Of a stretch of DNA of 64,000 nucleotides, positions 6,647 to 14,895 are shown piece by piece. The number at the start of each line of letters is the position of its first letter. Position 1 is the first letter of the stretch. The notes under the pieces were generated by a model. The model saw only the letters and a program-made list of their open reading frames with translations, did not search any database and had not been told where the DNA came from. This DNA is from Profundibacterium mesophilum KAUST100406-0324 (GTDB lineage: Bacteria; Pseudomonadota; Alphaproteobacteria; Rhodobacterales; Rhodobacteraceae), in contig NZ_APKE01000014.1 in assembly GCF_009835145.1 (NCBI RefSeq), forward strand, positions 1 to 64,000, written 5' to 3'. A program made the translations under genes and the position numbers.

Positions 6647-7354
6647 ATGATGCACGTGAAACGTCTGATCCTGGCCGCGGGCCTCGCGATGTCGCTGGCC
6701 CCGCCCGCCGCGGCCGATCATCCCGGCGCGCATCTCGACCGCGAGATGTTCGAGAAAGAAACCTATTTCCAACCCGCGGATCACGAGACCGCGCCCGGCT
6801 TCGCGCTCGTCGACGCGCAGGGCACCCCCGTCTCGCTCGATGAGCTGAGGGGCAAGATCGTCATCCTGAACTTCATCTATGCGAGCTGTCCCGATTTCTG
6901 CCCCCTCCACAGCCAGAAGATCGCCGATGTCCAGGAGTTGATCAACGCCTCGGCGATGAAGGACATGGTGGAATTCGTCTCGATCACCACCGATCCCGAA
7001 GAGGACACGCCCGAAGTGCTCGCCGGCTACGGCGAACTGCACGGGCTCGACGGTGCGAACTGGCGTATCCTGACGGCCGGTCCCGACGACGCGGCCGATG
7101 TCACCCGCGAACTGGCCAGGGCCTACGGCGTCGACTTCATGACCAGCGAGATGAGCGATGAGATGATGCACGGCGTCGTGACATTCGTCATCGACCAGGA
7201 GGGTGAACTCGCCGGGCGTTTCCACGGGCTCGCGTTCACAGACACGAACTTGGTGCTCTACGTGAACGGGTTGATCAACAACGCCCAGCACGCGGCCGGC
7301 AAGGCGGAGCAGGGCGGGCTGAAGGGCTGGCTTGGGGGCCTCGTGGGCAACTAG
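6647..7354 (+). CDS. SCO1/SenC/PrrC-family copper chaperone for cytochrome oxidase
   Basis: The 235-residue protein begins with a signal peptide or anchor (residues 1-24, ending PPAAADHP) and has a thioredoxin-like fold with the copper-binding pair C81 and C85 in CPDFCP and the third ligand H175 in MMHGVV. Family members deliver copper to the Cu-A site of cytochrome c oxidase or act as periplasmic thiol reductases. The start is placed at 6647 with AAAGG upstream. In Rhodobacter species a senC/prrC gene sits between regB and regA; here regB and regA (20-22 kb) adjoin directly and this gene lies elsewhere. Its stop is 24 bases from the convergent purU stop. Confidence 0.9.
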   Translation: MMHVKRLILAAGLAMSLAPPAAADHPGAHLDREMFEKETYFQPADHETAPGFALVDAQGTPVSLDELRGKIVILNFIYASCPDFCPLHSQKIADVQELINASAMKDMVEFVSITTDPEEDTPEVLAGYGELHGLDGANWRILTAGPDDAADVTRELARAYGVDFMTSEMSDEMMHGVVTFVIDQEGELAGRFHGLAFTDTNLVLYVNGLINNAQHAAGKAEQGGLKGWLGGLVGN

Positions 7355-7378
7355 CCGCCGCCCTTCCGCGCGCCCCGC

Positions 7379-8236
7379 TCAGCGGCCGAAGACAACCGTC
7401 TTGCTGCCATTGATGAGCACCCTATCCTCCAGGAAGGAGGACACCGCGCGCGCCAGGACGCGGCGCTCGATGTCGCGTCCCTTGCGCACCAGGTCATCCG
7501 GGCTGTCGACATGGGTGATCCGCTCGACATCCTGTTCGATGATCGGCCCCTCATCCAGGTCGGAGGTGACGAAATGCGCCGTCGCACCGATCAGCTTCAC
7601 CCCCCGCGCATGGGCTTGGTGATAGGGCCTGGCGCCCTTGAAGCCCGGCAGGAACGAGTGGTGGATGTTGATGCAGCGCCCCGACAGGAACCTCGCCAGA
7701 TCGTCCGACAGGATCTGCATGTAGCGGGCGAGAACCACCAGCTCGGCCCCGGTGGCATCGACCAGCTCCTTGATTCGCGCCTCCTGCGCGGGCTTGGTGT
7801 CGCGGGTGATCGGCAGATGCGTGTAGGGCACATCGCCCAGCGGGCCGAGATCGAGCGCCTCGAGCGGGTGGTTGCCCGCGATGCCGACAAGCTCCATCGG
7901 CAACTCGCCGATCCGGTGGCGATAAAGCAGATCGACAAGACAGTGATCGAACTTGCTCACCAGCAGCAGCACCTTCCGGCGCGTATCGCCGCGGCGCAAC
8001 ATGTGGTCCATTCCGAATTGCTCGGCGCAGGGCGCGAACGCCTCACGGAAAGCTTCGAACTCCTTTGGCGCCATGGCATCGAAGGCCAGACGCATGAAGA
8101 ACCGCCCGGTCTCGGGATCGTCGAACTGCGCGGCCTCGACGATATTGCCCCCGTGCCGGGCAAGAAGGCTCGTCACCGCCGCCACGATGCCGGGACGGTT
8201 GACGCATGACAGGGTGAGCAGGTTGGGTCGGGTCAC
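7379..8236 (-). CDS. purU: Formyltetrahydrofolate deformylase
   Basis: This enzyme hydrolyses 10-formyltetrahydrofolate to formate and tetrahydrofolate, supplying formate or rebalancing one-carbon pools. The 285-residue protein has an N-terminal ACT regulatory domain (residues 5-85, [19 protein letters not shown]) and a formyltransferase-fold domain with the active-site stretch INIHHSFLP (189-197) and the aspartate in LDEGPI (about 228). The start is the GTG at 8236, supported by GAGGAG upstream; the alternative start at 8353 would add 39 residues without family character. A single gene with the tRNA-Thr gene upstream on the same strand. Confidence 0.92.
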   Translation of the reverse strand: MTRPNLLTLSCVNRPGIVAAVTSLLARHGGNIVEAAQFDDPETGRFFMRLAFDAMAPKEFEAFREAFAPCAEQFGMDHMLRRGDTRRKVLLLVSKFDHCLVDLLYRHRIGELPMELVGIAGNHPLEALDLGPLGDVPYTHLPITRDTKPAQEARIKELVDATGAELVVLARYMQILSDDLARFLSGRCINIHHSFLPGFKGARPYHQAHARGVKLIGATAHFVTSDLDEGPIIEQDVERITHVDSPDDLVRKGRDIERRVLARAVSSFLEDRVLINGSKTVVFGR

Positions 8237-8409
8237 TGTGGTCAATCTCCTCAAGCGCCGGGCCGGCAGCGGGCTGCCGCGTGGCGGTCTGTCGCAAGCC
8301 CGGGGCCATGGCAGCCCGAGCATGAAAGCGCAAGCGCTATCCGCGACGCGCAAGGCTTCGGCCGGGGCTGCGGACGATCAACGATGAACTGGGAGAGGGG
8401 CTGAACCGG

Positions 8410-8430
8410 AACAATGCCCCGGTGGGGGCA
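8410..8430 (-). terminator. Terminator-like hairpin after tRNA-Thr
   Basis: Read leftwards, TGCCCC and GGGGCA form a 6-bp stem around CACC, followed by TTGTT. It lies just after the tRNA-Thr CCA end, so it likely ends the tRNA transcript. Confidence 0.5.
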
Positions 8431-8432
8431 AG

Positions 8433-8508
8433 TGGTGCCGCTGAAGGGACTCGAACCCCCGACCCCATCATTACGAATGACGTGCTCTACCAGCTGAGCT
8501 ACAGCGGC
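8433..8508 (-). tRNA. tRNA-Thr (anticodon CGU)
   Basis: The 76-base sequence folds as a standard cloverleaf: acceptor GCCGCTG pairs with CAGCGGC, the D-arm is GCTC/GAGC, the anticodon loop TTCGTAA gives anticodon CGU (reads ACG), and the T-arm is GGGGG-TTCGAGT-CCCTT with a wobble pair. The CCA end is encoded. Confidence 0.96.
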
Positions 8509-8560
8509 CCCGGCGCGCTCTTAGCAAGCTTTGCGCCGGGGGAAAAGAGCTGTTTTCACA

Positions 8561-10207
8561 TCAGACGACGCCGGTCTTGCGTTCGTCCGCCTGTGCCGGG
8601 GTCGTCGCGGCGTCCGAACTCGCCGGCGCGCCGGGTCCGGCAGGCGTGACGATCGGTGCCGTGTCATCGGCCGGTGCGCGTTCTGGCACGGGAGCGAGCG
8701 TCGGATCCTCGCTGCCGGGCGCTTTCGAAGCGGAAGCGGACACACCCTGCGCGCCGCCGGTGGAGGGCGCCGACGCGGTCTGTGTGTCCTCATGCGAGCG
8801 ATCGGTTTCGACGACCGTCCCCTGCTCCTCGACCTGCCCCACGATGAGCGGCAGCATTTCCGGCGATCCGGGGAGGACCGTGGTGCCGCTATGCGGCTCG
8901 CGCCAGCTCAGCGTGTCGAAGGCGCCGCAATTCTCGCAGACGGGCGACCAGTCGGAATGGATGTTCTGACAGTTGTCGCACACCCATTGCGGCCCGCGCG
9001 AGACGCTCAGCGCACGGGTCAGCCAACCGCGCACGATCGCGTCGCTCGCGCCCTCGCCCCGCTCGATCGCCGCCATGATGGTGACGGAGCGCGCCGTGGG
9101 GTGGCTGGTGGCCAGATCGCCGAGCGCCCGGCGCGCCGCGGGGAAATCCTCGTTCGCGATATGCAGCTCGGCGAGCAGCATCCGCGTTTCGGGATCCTCT
9201 GGGTGGATGCGCGTGAGGGTGCCGAAGCGCCTGATCCTGGCCTCCGGCGTCTCGTTGGGCTCGATCTTGGCGAATACCGCGGCGAGATCGGGATGCGGCT
9301 GATTCTCCCAGGCCTTCTTGATCACCCGCGTGGCATAGCGCTGCTGATTGTTGGCGATATAGGCCTTCGCGGCCAGGACGGCGGCCGGGATCAGGTCGGG
9401 CGACAGACGGTTCGCCTCGATGGCGTGATCGCGGGCCGCCATGCTCATCGCCGGGCCGCCATCCTCGTTCGCTTCCGAAAGGGCGAGGACCGCGTCGCGG
9501 CGCTTGTAGACATCGCGCGGCAGGGTGCCGTGCTTGAGCTTGGCGCCAAGCGTGCGCCGCGCGCCGCCCCAGTCTTCCTTGCCCGCCTGAAGGCGCAGCA
9601 GGATATCCTGCGTCTCGTCATGCTTGGGCTTCAGGGCGAACGCCTTCTCGGCGAGCTTGAGCGCGGTATCCGTATCGCCCTCGTCGAGCTTGTGCTTGAG
9701 CAGGCCGCGCACACCCACGAAGCGCGTGCGATCGTCGGCAAGCAGCTCCTTGTAGACAGTCTCCGCGCGGCGCTTGTCACCGACCATCTCCGCCGCCTGC
9801 GCGGTGATGAGATTGGTCAGTTCGGGACGGTGCAGATATTTCTCGGCCTTCTCCGCCTTGGAAAGAGCGACCCGCCCCTCCCCGGAAGCCAGCGCGAGCA
9901 TTCCGTCGGCAAGGGCACGATAGCCCTTCGATTCGCGGCGGCGCGCGAAGTGGCGCGACAGGGCCGTCTGATCACCGTTGAGAAAACGGATCACGGCCAG
10001 AAGCATTCCGAGGATCTTGATGACGATCCAGACGGCGAGGACGAGAAGCGCCGCGGCGATGGCCGCCTGGAGCGGGCCGAGGGTGAATTCGGTGCCGCCG
10101 AAGGCGACCCTGATGGCACCGTCGGTTTCGAGCAGGTAACCCGCCCCGATGGTCAACGCCACGACGACAGCGATGAAGAGGACGATCTTGATAAGGGACC
10201 AGAGCAT
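8561..10207 (-). CDS. hemY: HemY-like inner-membrane TPR protein
   Basis: The 548-residue protein starts with two membrane helices (about 3-25 and 47-70) followed by a HemY N-terminal region and tetratricopeptide-type helices over about 85-400. In Rhodobacterales it follows hemD and mic60 and is linked to heme biosynthesis, though its exact role is not settled and it is not the Gram-positive protoporphyrinogen oxidase also called HemY. A zinc-ribbon-like element with C410, C413, C424 and C427 follows the repeats, then a low-complexity tail of Ala, Pro, Thr and Ser to the end. It starts ten bases after the mic60 stop, in the same operon. Confidence 0.85.
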   Translation of the reverse strand: MLWSLIKIVLFIAVVVALTIGAGYLLETDGAIRVAFGGTEFTLGPLQAAIAAALLVLAVWIVIKILGMLLAVIRFLNGDQTALSRHFARRRESKGYRALADGMLALASGEGRVALSKAEKAEKYLHRPELTNLITAQAAEMVGDKRRAETVYKELLADDRTRFVGVRGLLKHKLDEGDTDTALKLAEKAFALKPKHDETQDILLRLQAGKEDWGGARRTLGAKLKHGTLPRDVYKRRDAVLALSEANEDGGPAMSMAARDHAIEANRLSPDLIPAAVLAAKAYIANNQQRYATRVIKKAWENQPHPDLAAVFAKIEPNETPEARIRRFGTLTRIHPEDPETRMLLAELHIANEDFPAARRALGDLATSHPTARSVTIMAAIERGEGASDAIVRGWLTRALSVSRGPQWVCDNCQNIHSDWSPVCENCGAFDTLSWREPHSGTTVLPGSPEMLPLIVGQVEEQGTVVETDRSHEDTQTASAPSTGGAQGVSASASKAPGSEDPTLAPVPERAPADDTAPIVTPAGPGAPASSDAATTPAQADERKTGVV

Positions 10208-10217
10208 TCGGACGTCC

Positions 10218-12224
10218 TCAGTTGCTGGACAGTTGGGCGGTCAGATCCGAGAGCGCAGCGCGCGCCTCGAGCCGTCGTGTGGCGCGTGAGAGCCATGTAT
10301 CCATGGCCTCGCGGCCGGATTGGGGCAGCGCCTGGAGTTCTTCGACGGCAGCGGCGAGATCACCTTCGCGAAGGCGCGCCTCGGCCCGCGACAGGATCGC
10401 ATCGGCATCCGCGCCTTCCTTCTCGCTGAGCGAGCGCGCCCCGGTCTGGGACTTGAGGAAGGCACCGATGCGGTTGAGTGCGCCATCGCCCGCCGTCTGC
10501 GACAGGGACGCGTCGAGCCCGGCCCGCGCCAGGTCGGGATACTCGGCCTGAAGCTGCGCGAGGGTGGCCACGCCCTCCGGCGCGGGATCGGCGAGGGCCT
10601 GGGGCACCTGCGCATCGCTGCTCGCCTCGAAGGCGCCCAGCGCGTCCTGATAGGCCGTGCCGTTCTCGAGGGCCGCCTCGATCTGCGACAGCGCGGCGCG
10701 GCTCGAGACGCGCCGCGTCTCCTCCTCCGCCGCGGCCTCGGCCTCGGCGATCTGGGCGGCCTGCGCCTCGATGGTGCCGTTCAACTCGGCGATACGGCTC
10801 TCGATTTCCTGGTCAAGCTGCGCGATGCGCTCGTCGATCTGCCCGTTGATCTGGGAGACCCGGCTCTCGAGCGCGGCAAGATCCTCGGTGCTGGGGAATT
10901 CCTGTGCCTCGATCTGCGCGGCGAGCGCGCCGAGCTGTTCGGTCACGGTCGAAAGGCGACTGTCGAACTCGGCAAGGCCCTGCGCATCCTGCGTGCCGCC
11001 CTGCCCCGCGATCTCCTCGAGCCGCGCGGAAAGGGCCGCGCTGCCTTCCGCCGCGCTGCGCCGGATCTCCTCCAGCGCTTCCTGCGTGGCGGCGGGGGTC
11101 TCGTTGCCGGAAAGGCCGGCGACCGCTTCGCGCAGATCGTTGAGTTCGGTCTGAAGCCCGCCCACGGTCTCGTTCACGCCGGCAAGACGGTCATCCTGCG
11201 GAGCCTGCGACATTTGCGCCAGCTCATCCTGCAGCGCCGCGATGCGCGCGGCCTGCTCGTCGAGCCGAACCGTCAGCGGATCGGACTGCGCCTCATCGGT
11301 GGTTTGCTCGGTCGTGAAGGGGCGGAACTCCGTGTAATAGGCGGCAAGATAGCCGATCGCGCCGGCCGCGATACCGCCAAGCAGCATCGTCATGAAGCCC
11401 GGTCCCGATTTCATCCGCGGGGTGCGGGGCGGGGTCGAAGACCCTCCGCCATGTCCGGTCGCATCCGCGCCGCCATCGCCCGAGCGGGCGGCCGCGCCGC
11501 CTTGGGTGGTGGCGGCATCGGCATCGCGCGCGCCCGGCCCGCGGCCGGAGCGCGGCACGGAGCTGCTCGTGGCCATGCCGGTTTCGGATTTGCCGGCTTC
11601 GGGCTTGCCGGCTTCGGATTTGGAGGTTTCGGATTTGGCGCCGGCGGCGGTGGCACTGCCGGAGGACGGCGTTCCCGTCACGCCCGCATTCGCCCTGTCG
11701 TTCTTTGTCATGTCGGTTTCAGGCGTGTTCGTCTTTGTCATATCCGTCTTTCCGGCCGATCCCGCATCCCTGGGCGCGGCGGCATCCTTGTCCGAGGCTT
11801 TCGACTCGGCATCCGTGCCCGCGGCCTTCGACAACGGCGCGGGCGCGGCGGAAACGCCGACCGGCTCGTTGAGGCCCGGCTCGGAGGGGGAGGCGCCGGC
11901 ACCCGGTCCATCCGCCATCGGCGCGGTCTTTTCCGCATCACGTCCCGTCGGAGCGTCGCCGTGTCCCGGCGCGGTGCCGGATGCGGCATCCGATGTCGAG
12001 CCCGGACCGGTCGTCCCGGCGGAGGAGGCATCGCCCGCGGCCTTGCCCTCGACCCCTTCGGAACCTGCCGCGGTATCGCCGCGATCGGGCGCGCCGGATA
12101 GCCGGGCACTCGCCGCGTCGAGCCGGTCGATCTCGGTGTCCTGCCCCGTGGCATTAGCGGTAGAAGTCCCGTCTTGACGGGCCCGTTTCGCCGACGAAGA
12201 CGCCGGTTTCCTCGATTTTGCCAC
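10218..12224 (-). CDS. Mitofilin/Mic60-like inner-membrane protein (COG4223)
   Basis: The 668-residue protein matches the alphaproteobacterial ancestors of mitochondrial Mic60, which shape the inner membrane. It has a very long low-complexity N-terminal part (1-270, Ala/Gly/Ser/Thr/Asp-rich, with repeated KSEAG-type pentads), one membrane helix at about 277-296 (MLLGGIAAGAIGYLAAYY), extended coiled coil at 310-520, and a C-terminal mitofilin signature domain rich in helices (DAILSRAEARLREGDLAAAVEEL). I take the GTG at 12224 (VAKSRKP) as the start, with GAGAGG upstream. It sits between hemD and hemY, the position known for this family, supporting the assignment. Confidence 0.85.
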   Translation of the reverse strand: MAKSRKPASSSAKRARQDGTSTANATGQDTEIDRLDAASARLSGAPDRGDTAAGSEGVEGKAAGDASSAGTTGPGSTSDAASGTAPGHGDAPTGRDAEKTAPMADGPGAGASPSEPGLNEPVGVSAAPAPLSKAAGTDAESKASDKDAAAPRDAGSAGKTDMTKTNTPETDMTKNDRANAGVTGTPSSGSATAAGAKSETSKSEAGKPEAGKSETGMATSSSVPRSGRGPGARDADAATTQGGAAARSGDGGADATGHGGGSSTPPRTPRMKSGPGFMTMLLGGIAAGAIGYLAAYYTEFRPFTTEQTTDEAQSDPLTVRLDEQAARIAALQDELAQMSQAPQDDRLAGVNETVGGLQTELNDLREAVAGLSGNETPAATQEALEEIRRSAAEGSAALSARLEEIAGQGGTQDAQGLAEFDSRLSTVTEQLGALAAQIEAQEFPSTEDLAALESRVSQINGQIDERIAQLDQEIESRIAELNGTIEAQAAQIAEAEAAAEEETRRVSSRAALSQIEAALENGTAYQDALGAFEASSDAQVPQALADPAPEGVATLAQLQAEYPDLARAGLDASLSQTAGDGALNRIGAFLKSQTGARSLSEKEGADADAILSRAEARLREGDLAAAVEELQALPQSGREAMDTWLSRATRRLEARAALSDLTAQLSSN
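11578..11637. repeat. Four tandem 15-bp units inside the mic60 gene
   Basis: Four consecutive 15-base units, close to CCGGCTTCGGATTTG, lie at 11578-11592, 11593-11607, 11608-11622 and 11623-11637 with one to three differences. On the coding strand they give five-residue units of the type K-S-E-A-G. Slippage here would change the protein length without breaking the frame. Confidence 0.85.
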
Positions 12225-12330
12225 GGTCGTCACACCTCTCGTGATTGTCATTCCGGTAATAAGATACGCCAGCGCAAGCCAAAATCGACCTTATAGTTCC
12301 GTATCCCGGTCAACAAGCCCGCCGGAGCGG

Positions 12331-13044
12331 TCAGGTCTGTGCCGCGAGACGCACGACGATCCGCAAGATCTCATCCAGCATGGCCCTTGCCGTGGGCATC
12401 GGAACAACACTTGCCGGCGTCGTTCCGTTCCAGCATGCCGCCACGGCGGCGCTCATCGCCACCGCCCGGACCGGCGCCTCGGCCGCCGCGCTCGCCGATG
12501 ACAAAAGCATCGCCGAGCGCGGCGAGAACAGCGGAACGATGACCGGCACCCGACCCCGCAGAAGCCCCAGCGCCGCCGTTGATAGCGCCGCCGCTTCCTG
12601 TGCATAGACGGTGATCCCGGCCGCATCGAACCCCTCTGCCGCCAGCATCCCTGCCAGGTCACCGGCAAGATGCGTGCCATGCAGATGGCGCAGTGGCCCG
12701 TCGGGCGCCTCCCTCACGATCAGGCGCACCAGGTCGCCCATGTCTCCCGCCGAGGACAGGCAGACCGCCCCGGCGGCCCGCGCCGCCGCCGCCGTGCGCG
12801 CACCCACCGCGAAGGCCCTGCGCCCGGCCATCGGCCAGAGCGCGGCGGCCGCCTCGACACCGTGTACCGAGGTGAAGATCGCCGCCGCGTCGGGCTCGAG
12901 CGGGCGGTCCGGGCGGCAGTGCACGATCGACAGGATCGGCGAGACCACGATGTCTCCGGCGAAACCGGCGGCGCGACAATCCTGGGCGAAGCCATGCGAC
13001 TGTGCGCCGGGGCGGGTCAGCAGGAGGGCGGGCATCTGCGGCAT
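12331..13044 (-). CDS. hemD: Uroporphyrinogen-III synthase
   Basis: This enzyme closes hydroxymethylbilane into uroporphyrinogen III in tetrapyrrole synthesis. Sequence identity in this family is low; the call rests on the start PALLLTRPGAQSHGFA, the region AIFTSVHGVEAA (about residues 53-64), the part AGITVYAQEA near 140, and the position before mic60 and hemY. Length (237 residues) is normal. The ATG at 13044 has CGAGG upstream. It is read divergently from tsaD. The hemC gene that often precedes hemD in this arrangement is not present here. Confidence 0.85.
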   Translation of the reverse strand: MPQMPALLLTRPGAQSHGFAQDCRAAGFAGDIVVSPILSIVHCRPDRPLEPDAAAIFTSVHGVEAAAALWPMAGRRAFAVGARTAAAARAAGAVCLSSAGDMGDLVRLIVREAPDGPLRHLHGTHLAGDLAGMLAAEGFDAAGITVYAQEAAALSTAALGLLRGRVPVIVPLFSPRSAMLLSSASAAAEAPVRAVAMSAAVAACWNGTTPASVVPMPTARAMLDEILRIVVRLAAQT

Positions 13045-13168
13045 CGGGGGCCTCGCGGGTTCGGGGCGGCCTGCCGGCGAGGCTTGCCGACATCGTGCGC
13101 CGCGGGGCATTGTCTGAGCGACACCCAGATGCTACGCGCCCCGCGGCCCCCGTGCAACCGGCAGGATC

Positions 13169-14266
13169 ATGACCAACACGCTGACCATACTCGGCATCGA
13201 AAGCAGCTGCGACGACACCGCGGCCGCGATCGTGCGCCATGCGCCCGGTACCGAACCCCGGATCCTGGCGAATATCGTCTACGGGCAGGCCGAGCTGCAC
13301 GCGGATTTCGGCGGTGTCGTGCCGGAGATCGCCGCCCGCGCCCATGCCGAGAAGGTCGATCTCGCGGTCGAGGCGGCCCTTTCCGAGGCCGGACTGGGTC
13401 TGCGCGAATGCGACGGGATCGCCGTCACCGCCGGCCCGGGACTGATCGGGGGGGTCCTGTCCGGCGTCATGCATGCCAAGGGCCTCGCCGCCGCGACCGG
13501 CCTGCCGCTTGTCGGGGTGAACCATCTTGCCGGGCATGCCCTGACGCCGCGCCTGGTGGGCACGGCGCCCTATCCCTACCTGATGCTGCTGGTCTCAGGG
13601 GGCCATTGCCAGTTCCTGATCGTGGAGGGCCCGGAAAGCTTCGTGCGCCTTGGCGGCACGATCGACGACGCGCCGGGCGGGGCCTTCGACAAGACCGCCC
13701 GGCTGCTGGGCCTGCCGCAACCGGGGGGCCCGCATGTCGAGGCCGAGGCGGCGAAGGGCGATCCGGACCGGTTCGCCTTTCCCCGCCCGCTCCTTGACCG
13801 GCCGGGGGCCGACATGTCCTTCTCGGGGCTGAAGACCGCCCTGATGCGGGCGCGCGATGGCTGCGTGGCGCGCTCGGGAGGGATCACCGCGCAGGAGCGC
13901 GCGGACCTGTGCGCCGGGTTCCAGGCCGCGATGCGCGACGTGCTGGCAGAGAAGGCGCGGCGGGCCATCGCGCTCTGCGCCGAGCGCGGGACCGTCCCGA
14001 CGCTGCTGGCCGTGGCGGGCGGCGTGGCGGCCAATCTCGAGCTGCGCTCGGCGCTGGAGCGGGTCTGCGCGCAGGCCGGGCTCGCCTTCACAGCGCCGCC
14101 GCTGCGTCTTTGCACCGACAATGCCGCGATGATCGCGTGGGCGGGCATCGAGCGGATGCGTGCCGGCGCGCGCGACGACTGGACCCTCTCGGCCCGGCCC
14201 CGATGGCCGCTCGACGCGCGCGCGCCGGCCTTGCTGGGTGGCGGGCGCAAGGGCGCCAAGGCCTGA
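13169..14266 (+). CDS. tsaD: tRNA N6-adenosine threonylcarbamoyltransferase
   Basis: TsaD transfers the threonylcarbamoyl group from TC-AMP to A37 of tRNAs reading ANN codons, working with TsaB, TsaC and TsaE. The 365-residue protein shows the ASKHA-fold start [12 protein letters not shown] (9-20), the metal-binding histidines H119 and H123 in NHLAGH, and a late [12 protein letters not shown] motif. Length is normal. It diverges from hemD and is followed eleven bases later by the EVE-domain gene. Its partner tsaE is at 24.0 kb. Confidence 0.95.
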   Translation: MTNTLTILGIESSCDDTAAAIVRHAPGTEPRILANIVYGQAELHADFGGVVPEIAARAHAEKVDLAVEAALSEAGLGLRECDGIAVTAGPGLIGGVLSGVMHAKGLAAATGLPLVGVNHLAGHALTPRLVGTAPYPYLMLLVSGGHCQFLIVEGPESFVRLGGTIDDAPGGAFDKTARLLGLPQPGGPHVEAEAAKGDPDRFAFPRPLLDRPGADMSFSGLKTALMRARDGCVARSGGITAQERADLCAGFQAAMRDVLAEKARRAIALCAERGTVPTLLAVAGGVAANLELRSALERVCAQAGLAFTAPPLRLCTDNAAMIAWAGIERMRAGARDDWTLSARPRWPLDARAPALLGGGRKGAKA

Positions 14267-14277
14267 GGGCGCGCGAC

Positions 14278-14706
14278 ATGCAACACTGGCTCTTCAAATC
14301 CGAACCTTCCGCATGGTCGTGGCAGGCGCAGCTGGCGCGCGGGGCGCAAGGCGAGGAATGGTCGGGCGTGCGCAACTACCAGGCGCGCAACAACATGCGC
14401 CGCATGGCGGTGGGCGATCTGGGCCTCTTCTATCATTCGCAGCGCGAGCGCGCGGTCGTGGGCATCGTCGAGGTGATCGCCCCCGCCCATCCCGACAGCA
14501 CCGCCCCGGGCGCGCCCCCCATCTGGGACTGCGTCGACATACGGGCCGTCAAATCCCTCGCCCGTCCCGTGACGCTGGCCCAGATCAAGGCCCGGCCCGA
14601 GCTTTCGCAGATGGCACTGGTACGCTTCGGCCGGCTTTCGGTGCAGCCCGTGCGCCCCGAGGAATGGGCGCTCGTGCTCGCGATGTCCGGCACGTCGCTT
14701 CCCTGA
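14278..14706 (+). CDS. EVE-domain protein
   Basis: The 142-residue protein is a single EVE domain, related to the PUA and YTH folds that read modified bases in RNA or DNA. Family hallmarks visible are the start HWLFKSEPSAWSW (3-15), EWSGVRNYQARNNMRRM (about 28-44) and the stretch GLFYHSQRERAVVGIVEV. The natural ligand is unknown. It follows tsaD by eleven bases and is probably co-transcribed; in many relatives gpsA and a YciI-like gene lie between these two, but not here. Confidence 0.88.
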   Translation: MQHWLFKSEPSAWSWQAQLARGAQGEEWSGVRNYQARNNMRRMAVGDLGLFYHSQRERAVVGIVEVIAPAHPDSTAPGAPPIWDCVDIRAVKSLARPVTLAQIKARPELSQMALVRFGRLSVQPVRPEEWALVLAMSGTSLP

Positions 14707-14895
14707 CCGCCCCGGCGCGGCGCGCGGTCACGACAGCGCTGGAATGCCGCGGCCCGCCGGTCCATGCTGTCACGGCATGCCGTGCGCGGGCCGGTCATCG
14801 CGCCGCCGAAGCGGGGCGGCCGCGGCCGGTGGCTCCGCGCATGGCCGGTAACAGGGACCGGCGGCCGCGTGCCGCCGCAGGGGAGTGAGACAACC

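Noticed and set aside
6651-6666. Half parS-like GCACGTGAAACG at the start of the SCO1 gene
   Set aside because: Only one half-site is present, far from parAB and inside codons.
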